A DNA stretch of 64,000 nucleotides from Terriglobia bacterium. GTDB taxonomy: Bacteria; Acidobacteriota; Terriglobia; Acidiferrales; UBA7541. The stretch lies in NCBI GenBank assembly GCA_020073485.1, contig JAIQFB010000004.1, positions 186,001 to 250,000 of the forward strand, written 5' to 3'. This document shows, one piece after another, positions 44,343-53,286 of the stretch. The notes under the pieces were generated by a model, which saw only the letters and a list, made by a program, of their open reading frames with translations, had not been told where the DNA came from and searched no databases. Within the stretch, counting starts at the first letter, position 1. Each line of letters begins with the position of its first letter. The translations under genes were made by a program, and so were the position numbers.

Positions 44343-45347
44343 ATGGCACGAAAAATTAAAACGACAGTGGTTGGCAGCTATCCCGTTCCTTCCTGGCTGG
44401 TGGGGAATACGTCTCGCTTGGTGTTGCGCGATGCGGTGATGGCGGTGATGCAGACGCAGGAACTGGCGGGATTGGACCTGGCGACCGACGGCGAATTGAT
44501 GCGCTTCGATCCGAGTCACCCGGAAACCAACGGCATGGTGGATTATTTCGTGTCGCAGATGGATGGCATCCGCAAACATCTTTCGCTTTCGGATTTCGAG
44601 CGTTTCCGCGCGGACCGCTCTTCGGATTCCCGTTTGCTCAGCGCCGGGGTGGTGGTGGACAAAATCGGCGAAGGAACTTTGAATCTCCTCCGAGATTGCG
44701 AATTTGTCAGCACCCTCACGAAATTGCCCCTCAAGTTCACATGCACCGGTCCGCACATGCTCTCCAGAGTCCTCACCAATTGCTTTTATAAGAATGTAGC
44801 GGATCTGGCGATGGACATCGCCGCCATACTCCGCCGCCAGCTCGAACTGGTCGAAGCGGACGTAGTGCAGTTGGATGAAGCCAGCATCGTTGGCTATCCG
44901 GAGGACGCTGTGTGGGCTGCCGAGGCAGTTAACCACGTCCTTGACGGCGTCTTGAATGAGAAGGCGGTTCATATTTGTTTCGGCAATTATGGCGGACAGC
45001 CCATGCTGCGAGGCTTCTGGCGTGACTTGGTTCCTTTCCTCAATTCTCTGCGCACCGACCATCTTGTTCTGGAGTTTGCGCGCCGCGGCTATGAGGAATT
45101 GGATGTCCTGGCCGATCTCAATCCGAAAATTGCCTTGGGGATTGGCCTGATCGACATTAAGGATAACGAAGTGGAAAGTCCCGACCTGATCGCATCACGT
45201 ATCGAAAACATCGTGAACGTCCTTGGGCCGGAACGCATCCACTACGTTCACCCGGACTGCGGCTTCTGGATGCTGCAACGCAGCGTTGTGGACCGCAAGA
45301 TGCGAGCCCTCGTCGAGGGAAGAAATCTGTTCGAAGGCCGGGCGTAG
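44343..45347 (+). CDS. Second MetE-like zinc methyltransferase
   Basis: The 334-residue protein has the start IKTTVVGSYPVPSWLVGNTS and the DGELMRFD block. Its zinc ligands are His-x-Cys in AVHICFGNYGG (around 217) and a late Cys in YVHPDCGFWML (around 305). I chose the ATG at 44343, which has GGGAGAAA upstream. An ATG at 44277 overlapping the thioesterase stop would add 22 basic, non-conserved residues. As with the copy at 20271, the true acceptor is unknown. It and the SAM methyltransferase 27 bases downstream suggest one-carbon handling next to the carboxylase. Confidence 0.8.
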   Translation: MARKIKTTVVGSYPVPSWLVGNTSRLVLRDAVMAVMQTQELAGLDLATDGELMRFDPSHPETNGMVDYFVSQMDGIRKHLSLSDFERFRADRSSDSRLLSAGVVVDKIGEGTLNLLRDCEFVSTLTKLPLKFTCTGPHMLSRVLTNCFYKNVADLAMDIAAILRRQLELVEADVVQLDEASIVGYPEDAVWAAEAVNHVLDGVLNEKAVHICFGNYGGQPMLRGFWRDLVPFLNSLRTDHLVLEFARRGYEELDVLADLNPKIALGIGLIDIKDNEVESPDLIASRIENIVNVLGPERIHYVHPDCGFWMLQRSVVDRKMRALVEGRNLFEGRA

Positions 45348-45374
45348 GGAACTACTGGATGTGATGGATTCCAA

Positions 45375-47024
45375 ATGAAGGGTGGATCGATGCTACATGA
45401 CGAAAAGGCCGAGGTCCGGGCCGCTCTCTTCGGCCACTTGAGCGGCATCGTCCTCGCTCCGGTCGTTAAGGCGCTATTCGACCGCAAAGTGTTTGAGCTT
45501 TTCGGCAACTCTTCCGCGTGGCTGGAACTCGACAGGATTGCCGATCGCACGCACGCCAACCGCGGTTACCTGCGCGTTGCTCTCCGCCTTCTGGCTTCGT
45601 GTGGCTGGTTTTCCCAGCGCATGGCCGAAGACGGACTTTCCCCCAGGTATGCGCTCACACCCGAAGGTTCGCTCGCGCTGCGGATCGCTCCGCCGCTCTA
45701 CGAGGAAGTCCTCTCGTTTCTCCCTAAGGTTGTTTTTTTTGAGGATTTTCTATTCGGGAGATCCGATCACCCGCTTCTGCCATCCCTGGAAGCGCTGGTT
45801 CGACGCGCCCAGGACCGCTGGGGTCTCGGAGTCGAAAATGAACCTCGTACGGCAAGAATTCGCGAACAGCTTCGCAGGCATCTGGACGGCATCTTGGTAG
45901 GACCCGCCATGGTAGCGCTGGCCCGCGGCGGAATATTTGCGCAACTGGGAGCCGGGCCTATAGCGATTCAGAATATCCATGGGAATCAGGGCATTTTGAG
46001 CTGCGTTTTCGATCTGCTGGCGACTCAGGGTTGGGTCGTGCGCGAACAGAACATGGTGCGCTTGACGTCGAACGGCGAATACGCGGCGACTCTGGCAACT
46101 TCCTATGGCGTGACAGTTTCCTATGTGCCTCTGTTCAATATCGTCAGTACCTTACTCTTCGGGAACCCACGCATTCAGCGGGTGGACGAAAGTGGCGTCG
46201 AGTTGCTGGTCAACCGAGGCATGAACGTCTGGGGAAGCGGCGGCGCCCACAAGACGTATTTTAAAAAAGTGGATGAAATCGTGGTGGAGATATTCAACCG
46301 GCCGATCGCACGCCAGCCGCAGGGGATTTGCGATATGGGCTGCGGCGATGGCACATTTCTGGAGCATTTGTATTCCGTAGTGAAGACGCGGACGGCTCGA
46401 GGACAAGTACTCGATCGGCATCCTCTCATATTGGTTGGGGCGGATTTCAATAAAGTAGCCCGCCGTGTGGCCAAGCAAACGCTACGCAATACGGACTGCC
46501 CGACGTTTCATGTCATTCAGGGCGATATCAATCGCCCGCCTCAGCTTGCGGCCGATCTTGACGATCTCGATCTGGACATTCACGATTTATTGCATGTTCG
46601 TTCCTTCCTGGATCACAATCGCCCTTATTTGCCGCCCATGAATTATGTCAAAGGAACCCGGCGGGGGACATCCACCGGAGCATTCGCTCGATTGGGGCAG
46701 GAGATTGCGCCCGATGAATTAGAGGAGAACCTGGTCAGACATCTGCGCCGTTGGGCGCCCTACGTCGGGCGTTTCGGCCTTCTACTGCTGGAGTTGCACA
46801 CTCTTCCCCCGGAGTTGGCTGCCGCCAATCTGGAGAAGACTCCTGCGGTGGCGTACGATGGGACACACGGCTTCTCCGATCAGTACCTGGTCGAGTTGCC
46901 GGTATTTCTGGAATGTGCGCGGGAGGCAGGGCTCCGCGCGGATCCGCTTCATGCATGCAAATTTCCACCGTCCGAACTGGCGACTGTCAGTCTGAATTAC
47001 TTTGTCGCGTCCAATAGTGAATGA
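45375..47024 (+). CDS. Class I SAM-dependent methyltransferase with duplicated N-terminal winged-helix-like regions
   Basis: The 549-residue protein has two winged-helix/lid-like stretches in its N-terminal half (about 20-105 and 160-240). Each carries a VVKALFDRKVF- or MVALARGGIF-type helix followed by a LRVALRLLASCGWF- or LSCVFDLLATQGWV-type segment. This is what is seen in methyltransferases tied to polyketide synthases (AprA/MT2-like). The Rossmann SAM motif ICDMGCGDGTFLEHLY lies near 318, with the acidic LVGADFNK strand after it. An ATG 15 bases on (45390) with AGGGTGG upstream is an equally good start. The substrate is unknown. The gene ends the plus-strand row that begins with the CoA ligase. 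Confidence 0.75.
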   Translation: MKGGSMLHDEKAEVRAALFGHLSGIVLAPVVKALFDRKVFELFGNSSAWLELDRIADRTHANRGYLRVALRLLASCGWFSQRMAEDGLSPRYALTPEGSLALRIAPPLYEEVLSFLPKVVFFEDFLFGRSDHPLLPSLEALVRRAQDRWGLGVENEPRTARIREQLRRHLDGILVGPAMVALARGGIFAQLGAGPIAIQNIHGNQGILSCVFDLLATQGWVVREQNMVRLTSNGEYAATLATSYGVTVSYVPLFNIVSTLLFGNPRIQRVDESGVELLVNRGMNVWGSGGAHKTYFKKVDEIVVEIFNRPIARQPQGICDMGCGDGTFLEHLYSVVKTRTARGQVLDRHPLILVGADFNKVARRVAKQTLRNTDCPTFHVIQGDINRPPQLAADLDDLDLDIHDLLHVRSFLDHNRPYLPPMNYVKGTRRGTSTGAFARLGQEIAPDELEENLVRHLRRWAPYVGRFGLLLLELHTLPPELAAANLEKTPAVAYDGTHGFSDQYLVELPVFLECAREAGLRADPLHACKFPPSELATVSLNYFVASNSE

Positions 47025-47089
47025 TCGGATTCGCTCCGCGAATAGACAGCGCGTGAACCGGCAAGGCGAGAGGCCACATGGCGGAAGCC

Positions 47090-48658
47090 TCAAATTTTGT
47101 GCGTTTTCATCTCCCGGCTGATGTACTCCGCCTGCCGCAGCGCCAGGGCCACGATCGTCAGAGTTGGATTGGGCGCGCCGGCCGTAGTCATGGCGCTACC
47201 GTCAGAAATAAATAGATTCGGGATGTCGTGCGTCTGGCCCCAGGCGTTGGTCACGCCTTCGCGCGGGTCGGCGCTCATGCGGGCGCTGCATGTGTTATGT
47301 GTCGCGGGTGGGGTCGGCCCGAGCACTACGCGTTTAGCCCCGATGGCTTCGTATACTCTGGACATCTGCGCCTGCGCGTGTTTACGCATCGCCTGGTCGT
47401 TCGGGTGTTCGTCCACGTGGACATTGGCCACCGGAAGGCCGAAGGCATCCTTGACGTCGCGGTTCAACGTAATGCGGTTCTCCGCGCGCGGCATATCTTC
47501 GCCATTGATTAGCATGCCGGCAATATTTCGGTAGTTCTCCATGATGGATGCAAAATCCCGGCCCCACCCATACGGCAGGCCCACCAGCGGGAAAGTGGGT
47601 AGGTCGAGAGTGCACAGCTCCATGCGGTAGCCCCCCACGAAGCCGCGGCTCGGATCGTTTTTGACTTCGTCTTCGATGACCCCCGCCAGCGTCGCGCCGC
47701 GCCAGGAATGAACCGGCTTGTCGAAGATTCCCCAGGCGAAGCCGATGATCTGGTGGCAGTAGTTTCGGCCCACTTGCCCGGCGGAATTGGCCAGACCCTG
47801 CGGAAATTTTGAGGAGTCCGAGAGCAGCAGAAGTCTTGGTGTCTCGATGCCGTTGCCCGCAATGCAGACTATGCGCGCCTTCTGGCGTTGCTCACGGCCC
47901 TGGCCGTCCCGGTACACCACTGCGTTGACGCGCCCGTTCGTCGCATGCTCAATCCGTGTGGCCATGCACTCGATCCGCAAGTCCAGGTTGCCAGTCATTT
48001 CGGCGCGCGGAATCTCCGTGTACAGCGTGCTCCATTTGGCGCCCATCTTGCACCCTTGTACGCAGAAGCCCTGCTGGATGCACATCCCCCGCCCGTCCTG
48101 GGCGCGCGAATTGATTGCCATGTGCCCGGTATGCACACGCTTGTAGCCAAGCTTCTTCGCCCCCGCGTACATGACCTTAAAATTATTGGAGGCGGGCAAG
48201 CCGGGCACGCCATCACGCCGCGTCACGCCAAGCCGCCGCTCGGCCAGTATGTAATATGTTTTGAGTTCCTGATAGGAGATCGGCCAGTCAATCAGTGAAG
48301 TGCCGGGGATATTCCCGTAAGTGCTTTTTGCGCGCAACTCCCAGGGCTCGAAACGGGGCGTGGCTGCGGTCCAGTGCACCGTTGTTCCACCAACAGTTTT
48401 GCAATGCCATGCCGGGAGGGTAGGGAAGTTCTTTGCCACTCCCCAATCGCCGCTCTGTGTCCGCGCATCAAGCCAAGTCAGTTGTAGGAAGGCTTCTCCT
48501 GGGACCTGCGAAAAAGTTTCCGTCGACTGCCGCTTGCCGGCTTCGAGCACCACGACCTGGATTCCCCGGCGGGTCAACTCATGCGCGAGAGTCCCGCCCC
48601 CCGCGCCCGATCCGATGATGACCACCGCGCTTTCGTCTTGGAATGCAATGCGGGCCAT
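47090..48658 (-). CDS. GMC-family FAD oxidoreductase (gluconate/choline dehydrogenase type), large subunit
   Basis: The 522-residue protein has the FAD motif VVIIGSGAGGGTLAHELTRR (residues about 11-30), GGTTVHWTAATPRFEPWELR and a C-terminal HNTCSARMSADPREG-NPTLTIVALALRQA segment. It starts at the ATG at 48658, preceded by GAGAGGA. It is the flavin subunit of membrane-type alcohol/sugar dehydrogenases. The gene for a subunit-3-like protein ends 17 bases upstream on the same strand. The usual cytochrome c subunit is not nearby. Oxidation of a lignin-type benzylic alcohol or of a sugar are both possible. Confidence 0.87.
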   Translation of the reverse strand: MARIAFQDESAVVIIGSGAGGGTLAHELTRRGIQVVVLEAGKRQSTETFSQVPGEAFLQLTWLDARTQSGDWGVAKNFPTLPAWHCKTVGGTTVHWTAATPRFEPWELRAKSTYGNIPGTSLIDWPISYQELKTYYILAERRLGVTRRDGVPGLPASNNFKVMYAGAKKLGYKRVHTGHMAINSRAQDGRGMCIQQGFCVQGCKMGAKWSTLYTEIPRAEMTGNLDLRIECMATRIEHATNGRVNAVVYRDGQGREQRQKARIVCIAGNGIETPRLLLLSDSSKFPQGLANSAGQVGRNYCHQIIGFAWGIFDKPVHSWRGATLAGVIEDEVKNDPSRGFVGGYRMELCTLDLPTFPLVGLPYGWGRDFASIMENYRNIAGMLINGEDMPRAENRITLNRDVKDAFGLPVANVHVDEHPNDQAMRKHAQAQMSRVYEAIGAKRVVLGPTPPATHNTCSARMSADPREGVTNAWGQTHDIPNLFISDGSAMTTAGAPNPTLTIVALALRQAEYISREMKTHKI

Positions 48659-48675
48659 ATCTATCCTCTCTGGTG

Positions 48676-49230
48676 TTACGCGCCAGCCGGCAGCGGACCA
48701 CTGTCCTCGGTCGGCACTTCCGGAAGCCATCGCAAGTTGTTGAATCCGCGGCGAAGATAGCCGCCTTTGGAGAACGCTTCACCTTCATATCCGAAATAGG
48801 CGTACGCGATGGGGTTGGAGTAAAGGACTTGCAGAATTTTCACGCGCATCGTTTGAAAAAATGCGGAGGATTCTATCTTCTCTAATGCCTCGACCCGCTC
48901 GCTCTCGGAACTGGCCGCGAAACTTGTCCCGATTGATGCCAGGCCTTCTTTGAACATTTTGAGAGTGTTCGCATCCTTACTCGCATCGCCGTCCACCGAC
49001 TGGATGACGAGCGCGTAAGCCGCATCATCCAGCTTGTCGTGCGGCGCGATCGTGCGCGCCATGCTCAGGAGCGCGGCGCCTTCGGAACTGGTGAAAGCCG
49101 TCAGGTCCACGGCCCAGGCACGTCCGGGTGCAATCAGTGCCAACGGGCTTCCTGCGACCACCCATCCCATCAAGAGTCCCGTGGTGGATTTCAGAAGTTC
49201 CCGCCGGTTCAGGGTAACGAGTTGGTCCAT
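48676..49230 (-). CDS. Gluconate 2-dehydrogenase subunit 3-like protein with Tat signal
   Basis: The 184-residue protein opens with a twin-arginine signal (LNRRELLKSTTGLLMG), then FTSSEGAALLSMARTIAPHD as in subunit 3 of gluconate 2-dehydrogenase. It ends with the family pattern VLYSNPIAYAYFGYEGEAFS. These small subunits travel through the Tat system with the flavin subunit. The GMC protein here has no signal of its own, so hitch-hiker export is likely. ATG at 49230 or 49236 are both possible. Divergent from the cupin gene across about 290 bases. Confidence 0.85.
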   Translation of the reverse strand: MDQLVTLNRRELLKSTTGLLMGWVVAGSPLALIAPGRAWAVDLTAFTSSEGAALLSMARTIAPHDKLDDAAYALVIQSVDGDASKDANTLKMFKEGLASIGTSFAASSESERVEALEKIESSAFFQTMRVKILQVLYSNPIAYAYFGYEGEAFSKGGYLRRGFNNLRWLPEVPTEDSGPLPAGA

Positions 49231-49518
49231 GGGCACTCCTCCTGCATCGAGCGATAACTATACGTGCGGGGTACGAATCAGGAGAAAAAATAATTTGCGG
49301 GCCGCGGCATTCACCTCGGAAATTCCTCACGCCGCCTCTGCCTGCACGCAGTGCCTCAGCGTACACCAAGACTGTGTTTTCGGGGAAGATAGGGAATAGG
49401 GTCTCCGCGCGAATATCGGACGTGGCCGGGACAATTCTTTCGCTGCGGCTCCCTTGAATTGATATAACGTTCTGCAGAGAAGGAATTGCCCCTCGGGTGT
49501 CAACAAGGAGCGCCAATC

Positions 49519-49893
49519 ATGGAGACGAAACCTGCTGCCGCGCCGGTGTGGCCTTGGCCGGACGAGTTGGATGCGATGATTGCCGCCGCCTCCTTTCACC
49601 GAAATCTGTTTGAAAACGAGCATGTGCGCTATCTCGAGGTCGTCATCCATCCGGGGGAATTCGTTCCCGTGCACACGCACCGCTGGCCCAGCGTTGTCTA
49701 CGTGCAAAGCACAAGCGATTTCATCCGTCGCGACGGGCAGGGTCGCGTGCTGTTCGATTCCCGCAAGGCTGGGTCTTTGCCGAAAACACCAGCGATTGAG
49801 TGGTTAGGACCCTTGCCGCCCCATTCGGTAGAAAACGTCGGCACGTCGGACGTGCACCTGCTGACCGTGGAGCTTAAACACGGCATCGCTTGA
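49519..49893 (+). CDS. Small cupin-domain protein
   Basis: The 124-residue protein has a single cupin barrel: YLEVVIHPGEFVPVHTHRWP supplies the metal-type His pair and PPHSVENVGTSDVHLLTVEL the second motif. A Glu between them is missing, so metal binding may be altered. The ATG at 49519 has AAGGAG 8 bases upstream. The stop lies 26 bases before the isomerase-like gene and the two are probably co-transcribed. The function cannot be named. Small cupins in catabolic clusters serve as isomerases, dioxygenases or ligand sensors. Confidence 0.75.
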   Translation: METKPAAAPVWPWPDELDAMIAAASFHRNLFENEHVRYLEVVIHPGEFVPVHTHRWPSVVYVQSTSDFIRRDGQGRVLFDSRKAGSLPKTPAIEWLGPLPPHSVENVGTSDVHLLTVELKHGIA

Positions 49894-49919
49894 TCGCCCA
49901 AGAAAAAGGGGAACCCGCC

Positions 49920-50771
49920 ATGAAGAAGGATGTCGAGCTGATCGCTTCGTATTGGACGCTGGCGGGTGGCGCCGAGCCGCACACCGACCACGAATACAGC
50001 CTCTTTGACTTCAAGGACCGCGTCGAAGCCTGCGCCAAGGTTGGATTCAAGGGCATCGGCATCTGGCATGCGGATCTGGTCCATACCCTCAAGCGCCGAC
50101 CGCTGACTGAAATCAAGCGCATTCTCGACGACAACGGCATGAAACATATTGAACTGGAATTTCTCGGTGATTGGTTTCTCACCGGCGAAAAAAAGAAGAA
50201 ATCCGATATCGTAAAGAATGATCTGCTGACGGCCGCATCGCTCCTGGGTGCAAGACACATCAAAGTTGGCGACTTCTTCCATACGGACACTCCTATGGCC
50301 CAGGTGATCGAGTCCTTCGCGGCATTGTGCAGGGATGCCAAAGCGCATGGCACCAGGATTGTCTACGAGCTCATGCCCTTCGCCATGATTGATAACCTCC
50401 CGGACACCCTGACCATGCTCAAGGGCGCCGGGGCGAAAAACGGCGGCATCATTTTCGATCTGTGGCACGTGGTGAAGCTGGACATCCCTTACGAGGAAGT
50501 CGCCCGCTTTCCGATGGAGTATTTCTTCGGCGTGGAAATTAATGACGGCACATTCACCGCTCCCTGGGATCTGGTCGAAGACACCGTAAATCACAGGAGA
50601 CTCTGCGGCGAAGGTGAGTTCGATGTCCCCGGTTTTCTCGATCACGTCTGGGAGGCGGGCTACCGCGGCCCGATTGGAGTCGAGGTCCTTAATAAAGAAC
50701 TGCGGCAACGTCCTCTCGATGAGTTGGCCACGCGCTCGTTCAACACGACCATGGCCCAGTTCCGTCCTTAG
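49920..50771 (+). CDS. Xylose isomerase-like TIM-barrel (sugar phosphate isomerase/epimerase family)
   Basis: The 283-residue AP-endonuclease-2-fold protein has KHIELEFLGDW, ARHIKVGDFF, RIVYELMPFAM (metal Glu), IIFDLWHVVK (Asp/His) and a late GYRGPIGVEVLNKE (Glu). Members isomerise sugars or inosose, or dehydrate polyols such as 3-dehydroshikimate. The last activity yields protocatechuate, which would be relevant beside pobA, but nothing in the sequence singles it out. The ATG at 49920 follows GGGGAA. The gene ends at the degenerate repeat at 50800. Confidence 0.8.
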   Translation: MKKDVELIASYWTLAGGAEPHTDHEYSLFDFKDRVEACAKVGFKGIGIWHADLVHTLKRRPLTEIKRILDDNGMKHIELEFLGDWFLTGEKKKKSDIVKNDLLTAASLLGARHIKVGDFFHTDTPMAQVIESFAALCRDAKAHGTRIVYELMPFAMIDNLPDTLTMLKGAGAKNGGIIFDLWHVVKLDIPYEEVARFPMEYFFGVEINDGTFTAPWDLVEDTVNHRRLCGEGEFDVPGFLDHVWEAGYRGPIGVEVLNKELRQRPLDELATRSFNTTMAQFRP

Positions 50772-50799
50772 CCTGCCTTCTGCCGCAAGGGTGGCTCCG

Positions 50800-50935
50800 G
50801 TCAGGAAAAAGAGGAACAGGAAATTTTCGTTTCGATGTAGGCACCAGCACAGAAACGGGATCGTTGATTCCTTGTCCCCGAGATCAGGAAATCTTGACGT
50901 CCAACTGGGACGGCAGCAGTTGCCCTTGAATCTTG
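50800..50935. repeat. Third, partial copy of the 6.2/6.6-kb repeat with hairpin
   Basis: GGGATC-GTT-GATTCC (50857-50871) followed by TTGTCCCCGAGATCAGGAAA matches the region after the hairpin at 6345 with few changes, out to about 50930. It sits between the ends of two convergent genes, a usual place for dispersed intergenic elements. Confidence 0.7.
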
Positions 50936-50944
50936 GAGCTTGAC

Positions 50945-53266
50945 CTAGGCGGAGCTGCTTCCCTTGGCGTTCAGGGCTTTGAGCAGGCGCTGCGGAGTGA
51001 ACGGCACTTCGCGCAGACGCACTCCAACGGCATCGAAGATTGCATTCGCGATCGCGCCAGGGATGGGAACAATAGATGGTTCGCCAGCGCCAAGGGCCGG
51101 ATTCTCCGGGCGGTTAATCAGCACGATGTCGACTTCTGGGACGTCCTTGAACCGGATGACGGGATAGCTATTCCAGTCAAGACTCTTCACCCCAGCGGCA
51201 TCGAATTTCACCTCTTCCATCAACGCGCGGCTGGTGCCCTGGATGACATTTCCTTCGATCTGAAACTTCAGCCCATCCGGGTTGATGATCAGACCACAGT
51301 CGTGCGCGATGGTCATTCGTTTGACGGTGACGCTGCCGGTCGTCCTGTCCACTTCGACTTCCGCTACGGCAGCGATCAAAGTGCCGCCGCGAATTGCCAG
51401 GGCCACGCCTCTTCCCGAGGCCTTTGGGCCTATTGCCGTCTCCGTAGTGGACGAATGTTCTTTCCATCCGGCTTGCTTGGCCGCTGCGAGCAGGACTTCC
51501 GCAGCGCGTGGGTTGCTCGTCAGGTGTTGCAACCGGAACTGAACCGCATCCACGCGCAGAGCCGCGGCAATTTCGTCCACAAAGGACTCGCTGGCGAAAA
51601 ACCCTGCGGGCTCTCCGGGAGAGCGCAGGGGGTTGGTTCGAAGCGGGGTCGGTTCGTCCTGCGGCCAATCCACGTAAGAGCCCACTACTTTCTGGCTGTC
51701 GAAATCGTATATCTGCTCGATGGCGCCGCCGCCAACGGGGTTCCCCGGGAGCGGCGCTGTGGATTTCTGTCCGATTTGCCTTTCGCCCAATTGCGGCGTG
51801 CCCTGCGCTTCGGTCCAGGGAAAAGTGCGGCCGATGAAGTCCCAGGCAGTGATATGGCCTTGAGCATCCACCGCGGCGCGCGCGGTCATTAACTGTTGTG
51901 GACCTTTGGGCTCCCAGACGTGCTCGTCAGCGCGCATCCATTGGACACGCACAGGCTTGCCAACCGCTCGCGACATCAGCACGGCGTCCTCGGCAGCATC
52001 GTCAGACGTAAGGCGTCCGTAGCAGCCGGAACCTTCGACGAAATTCACCTCCACATTTCTTTTGGGGACTCCCAGCATTGACGCTACGCGGTCGCGCGTG
52101 GTGAAAGGGCCTTGTGAGCCCGTCCAGATTGTAACCTTGTCTCCGCGACAATCCGCTACGGCGCACGATGGTCCCATCATGCCGTGGTTCTGGAATGGCC
52201 AGTGGTAGGTGGCCTCAAATGTTCTGCTCGCCGTGGAAATCGCCGCGTCCGCGTTCCCTTTGTCAGCGATGACCGTGTCCACGAAACTTTTTGTGTTGGT
52301 CAGATATGCGTCCACCTCACCCACCGTAGCGGGCATTTTCGCGGCGGGTGCGGACCATGTGACCTTGAGCGCTCGCGCTGCCTGGATGGCGGCCCATTCG
52401 GTCTCTGCGACCACACCAACGAAGCTTCCGTCCTGCACGACTTTCACCATTCCGGGAATGCCATGGATGGAGCTTTCGTCCACACTCGCAGGTTTCGAGA
52501 GCACAGTCGCGGGACGCACGACGCGCCCATGCAGCATGCCGGGCAGGTGGAAATCGGGCGTGTATTGGAATTCCGCGGTGAGCTTTGGCAGCAGGTCCAC
52601 GCGCGGTACCGGCTTGCCAACGACTTTGTACTCCTTGTAATTCTTGACGCGGGCCTCGGGCGCAAGATCCAGCCCCGCTTGAATTCCCTTTGCCGTGACC
52701 TTCAAGTTGAAACGCTTCCCGCCAAGCAGCTCCCCGTAAGAAACTTTCCTCGCCGGGCTCCCGCCCACGCTGACGACGCCTTCGACGACCACGAGTTGTT
52801 CGGAAGGCGCTTCCAGGCGCGCTGCCGCGAGCTTCAGCAATTCCGCGCGTCCCGCCGCGGCCGCGTGGCGCAATTGAGGACCGGCGCGCATGATGGTGTT
52901 GCTTCCCGCCGTGCGCCCCTGATCCACTGTTTTCGCGGTGTCGCCCATCGCCATGTGGATCTGGTCAAACCTCACGTCAAGCTCGTCCGCCGCAATCTGC
53001 GCCAGCGCAGTCTCGACGCCGGTGCCGAGGTCCACCTTGCCGGTGAAAACCGTTACGCTGCCATCCTGCATCACCGCCAGCCAGGAATCGAGCGACGTGG
53101 GATCGAGATAATCCGGATTGTTGTAAGGGTCCGAGCCCGGGGGAATGGGCAGACCTGCAACTTGCTGCGCCAGTGCACGGGCGGATGGCCCGAACAAGCC
53201 GAAGGTTACGACGAGGGCGCCCGAGTTTTTCAGAAGCTCTCTGCGGGAGATGGAGTGCGTCTTCAT
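50945..53266 (-). CDS. Molybdenum hydroxylase large subunit (isoquinoline 1-oxidoreductase beta-like)
   Basis: The 773-residue xanthine-dehydrogenase-family subunit begins at the ATG at 53266 with a twin-arginine signal (SISRRELLKNSGALVV) and GAGGAG upstream. Further blocks include VTVFTGKVDLGTGVETALAQ, LPGMLHGRVVRPA, NHGMMGPSCAVAD and the catalytic Glu in ALGAGEPSIVP (around 725). This branch binds molybdopterin-cytosine dinucleotide and hydroxylates N-heterocycles or oxidises aldehydes in the periplasm. An ATG at 53290 overlaps the stop of the Fe-S subunit (ATGA) and would add 8 residues. Electrons pass through the small subunit encoded upstream. Confidence 0.9.
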   Translation of the reverse strand: MKTHSISRRELLKNSGALVVTFGLFGPSARALAQQVAGLPIPPGSDPYNNPDYLDPTSLDSWLAVMQDGSVTVFTGKVDLGTGVETALAQIAADELDVRFDQIHMAMGDTAKTVDQGRTAGSNTIMRAGPQLRHAAAAGRAELLKLAAARLEAPSEQLVVVEGVVSVGGSPARKVSYGELLGGKRFNLKVTAKGIQAGLDLAPEARVKNYKEYKVVGKPVPRVDLLPKLTAEFQYTPDFHLPGMLHGRVVRPATVLSKPASVDESSIHGIPGMVKVVQDGSFVGVVAETEWAAIQAARALKVTWSAPAAKMPATVGEVDAYLTNTKSFVDTVIADKGNADAAISTASRTFEATYHWPFQNHGMMGPSCAVADCRGDKVTIWTGSQGPFTTRDRVASMLGVPKRNVEVNFVEGSGCYGRLTSDDAAEDAVLMSRAVGKPVRVQWMRADEHVWEPKGPQQLMTARAAVDAQGHITAWDFIGRTFPWTEAQGTPQLGERQIGQKSTAPLPGNPVGGGAIEQIYDFDSQKVVGSYVDWPQDEPTPLRTNPLRSPGEPAGFFASESFVDEIAAALRVDAVQFRLQHLTSNPRAAEVLLAAAKQAGWKEHSSTTETAIGPKASGRGVALAIRGGTLIAAVAEVEVDRTTGSVTVKRMTIAHDCGLIINPDGLKFQIEGNVIQGTSRALMEEVKFDAAGVKSLDWNSYPVIRFKDVPEVDIVLINRPENPALGAGEPSIVPIPGAIANAIFDAVGVRLREVPFTPQRLLKALNAKGSSSA

Positions 53267-53286
53267 TTTCGTTCTCCTCGTCGTAC

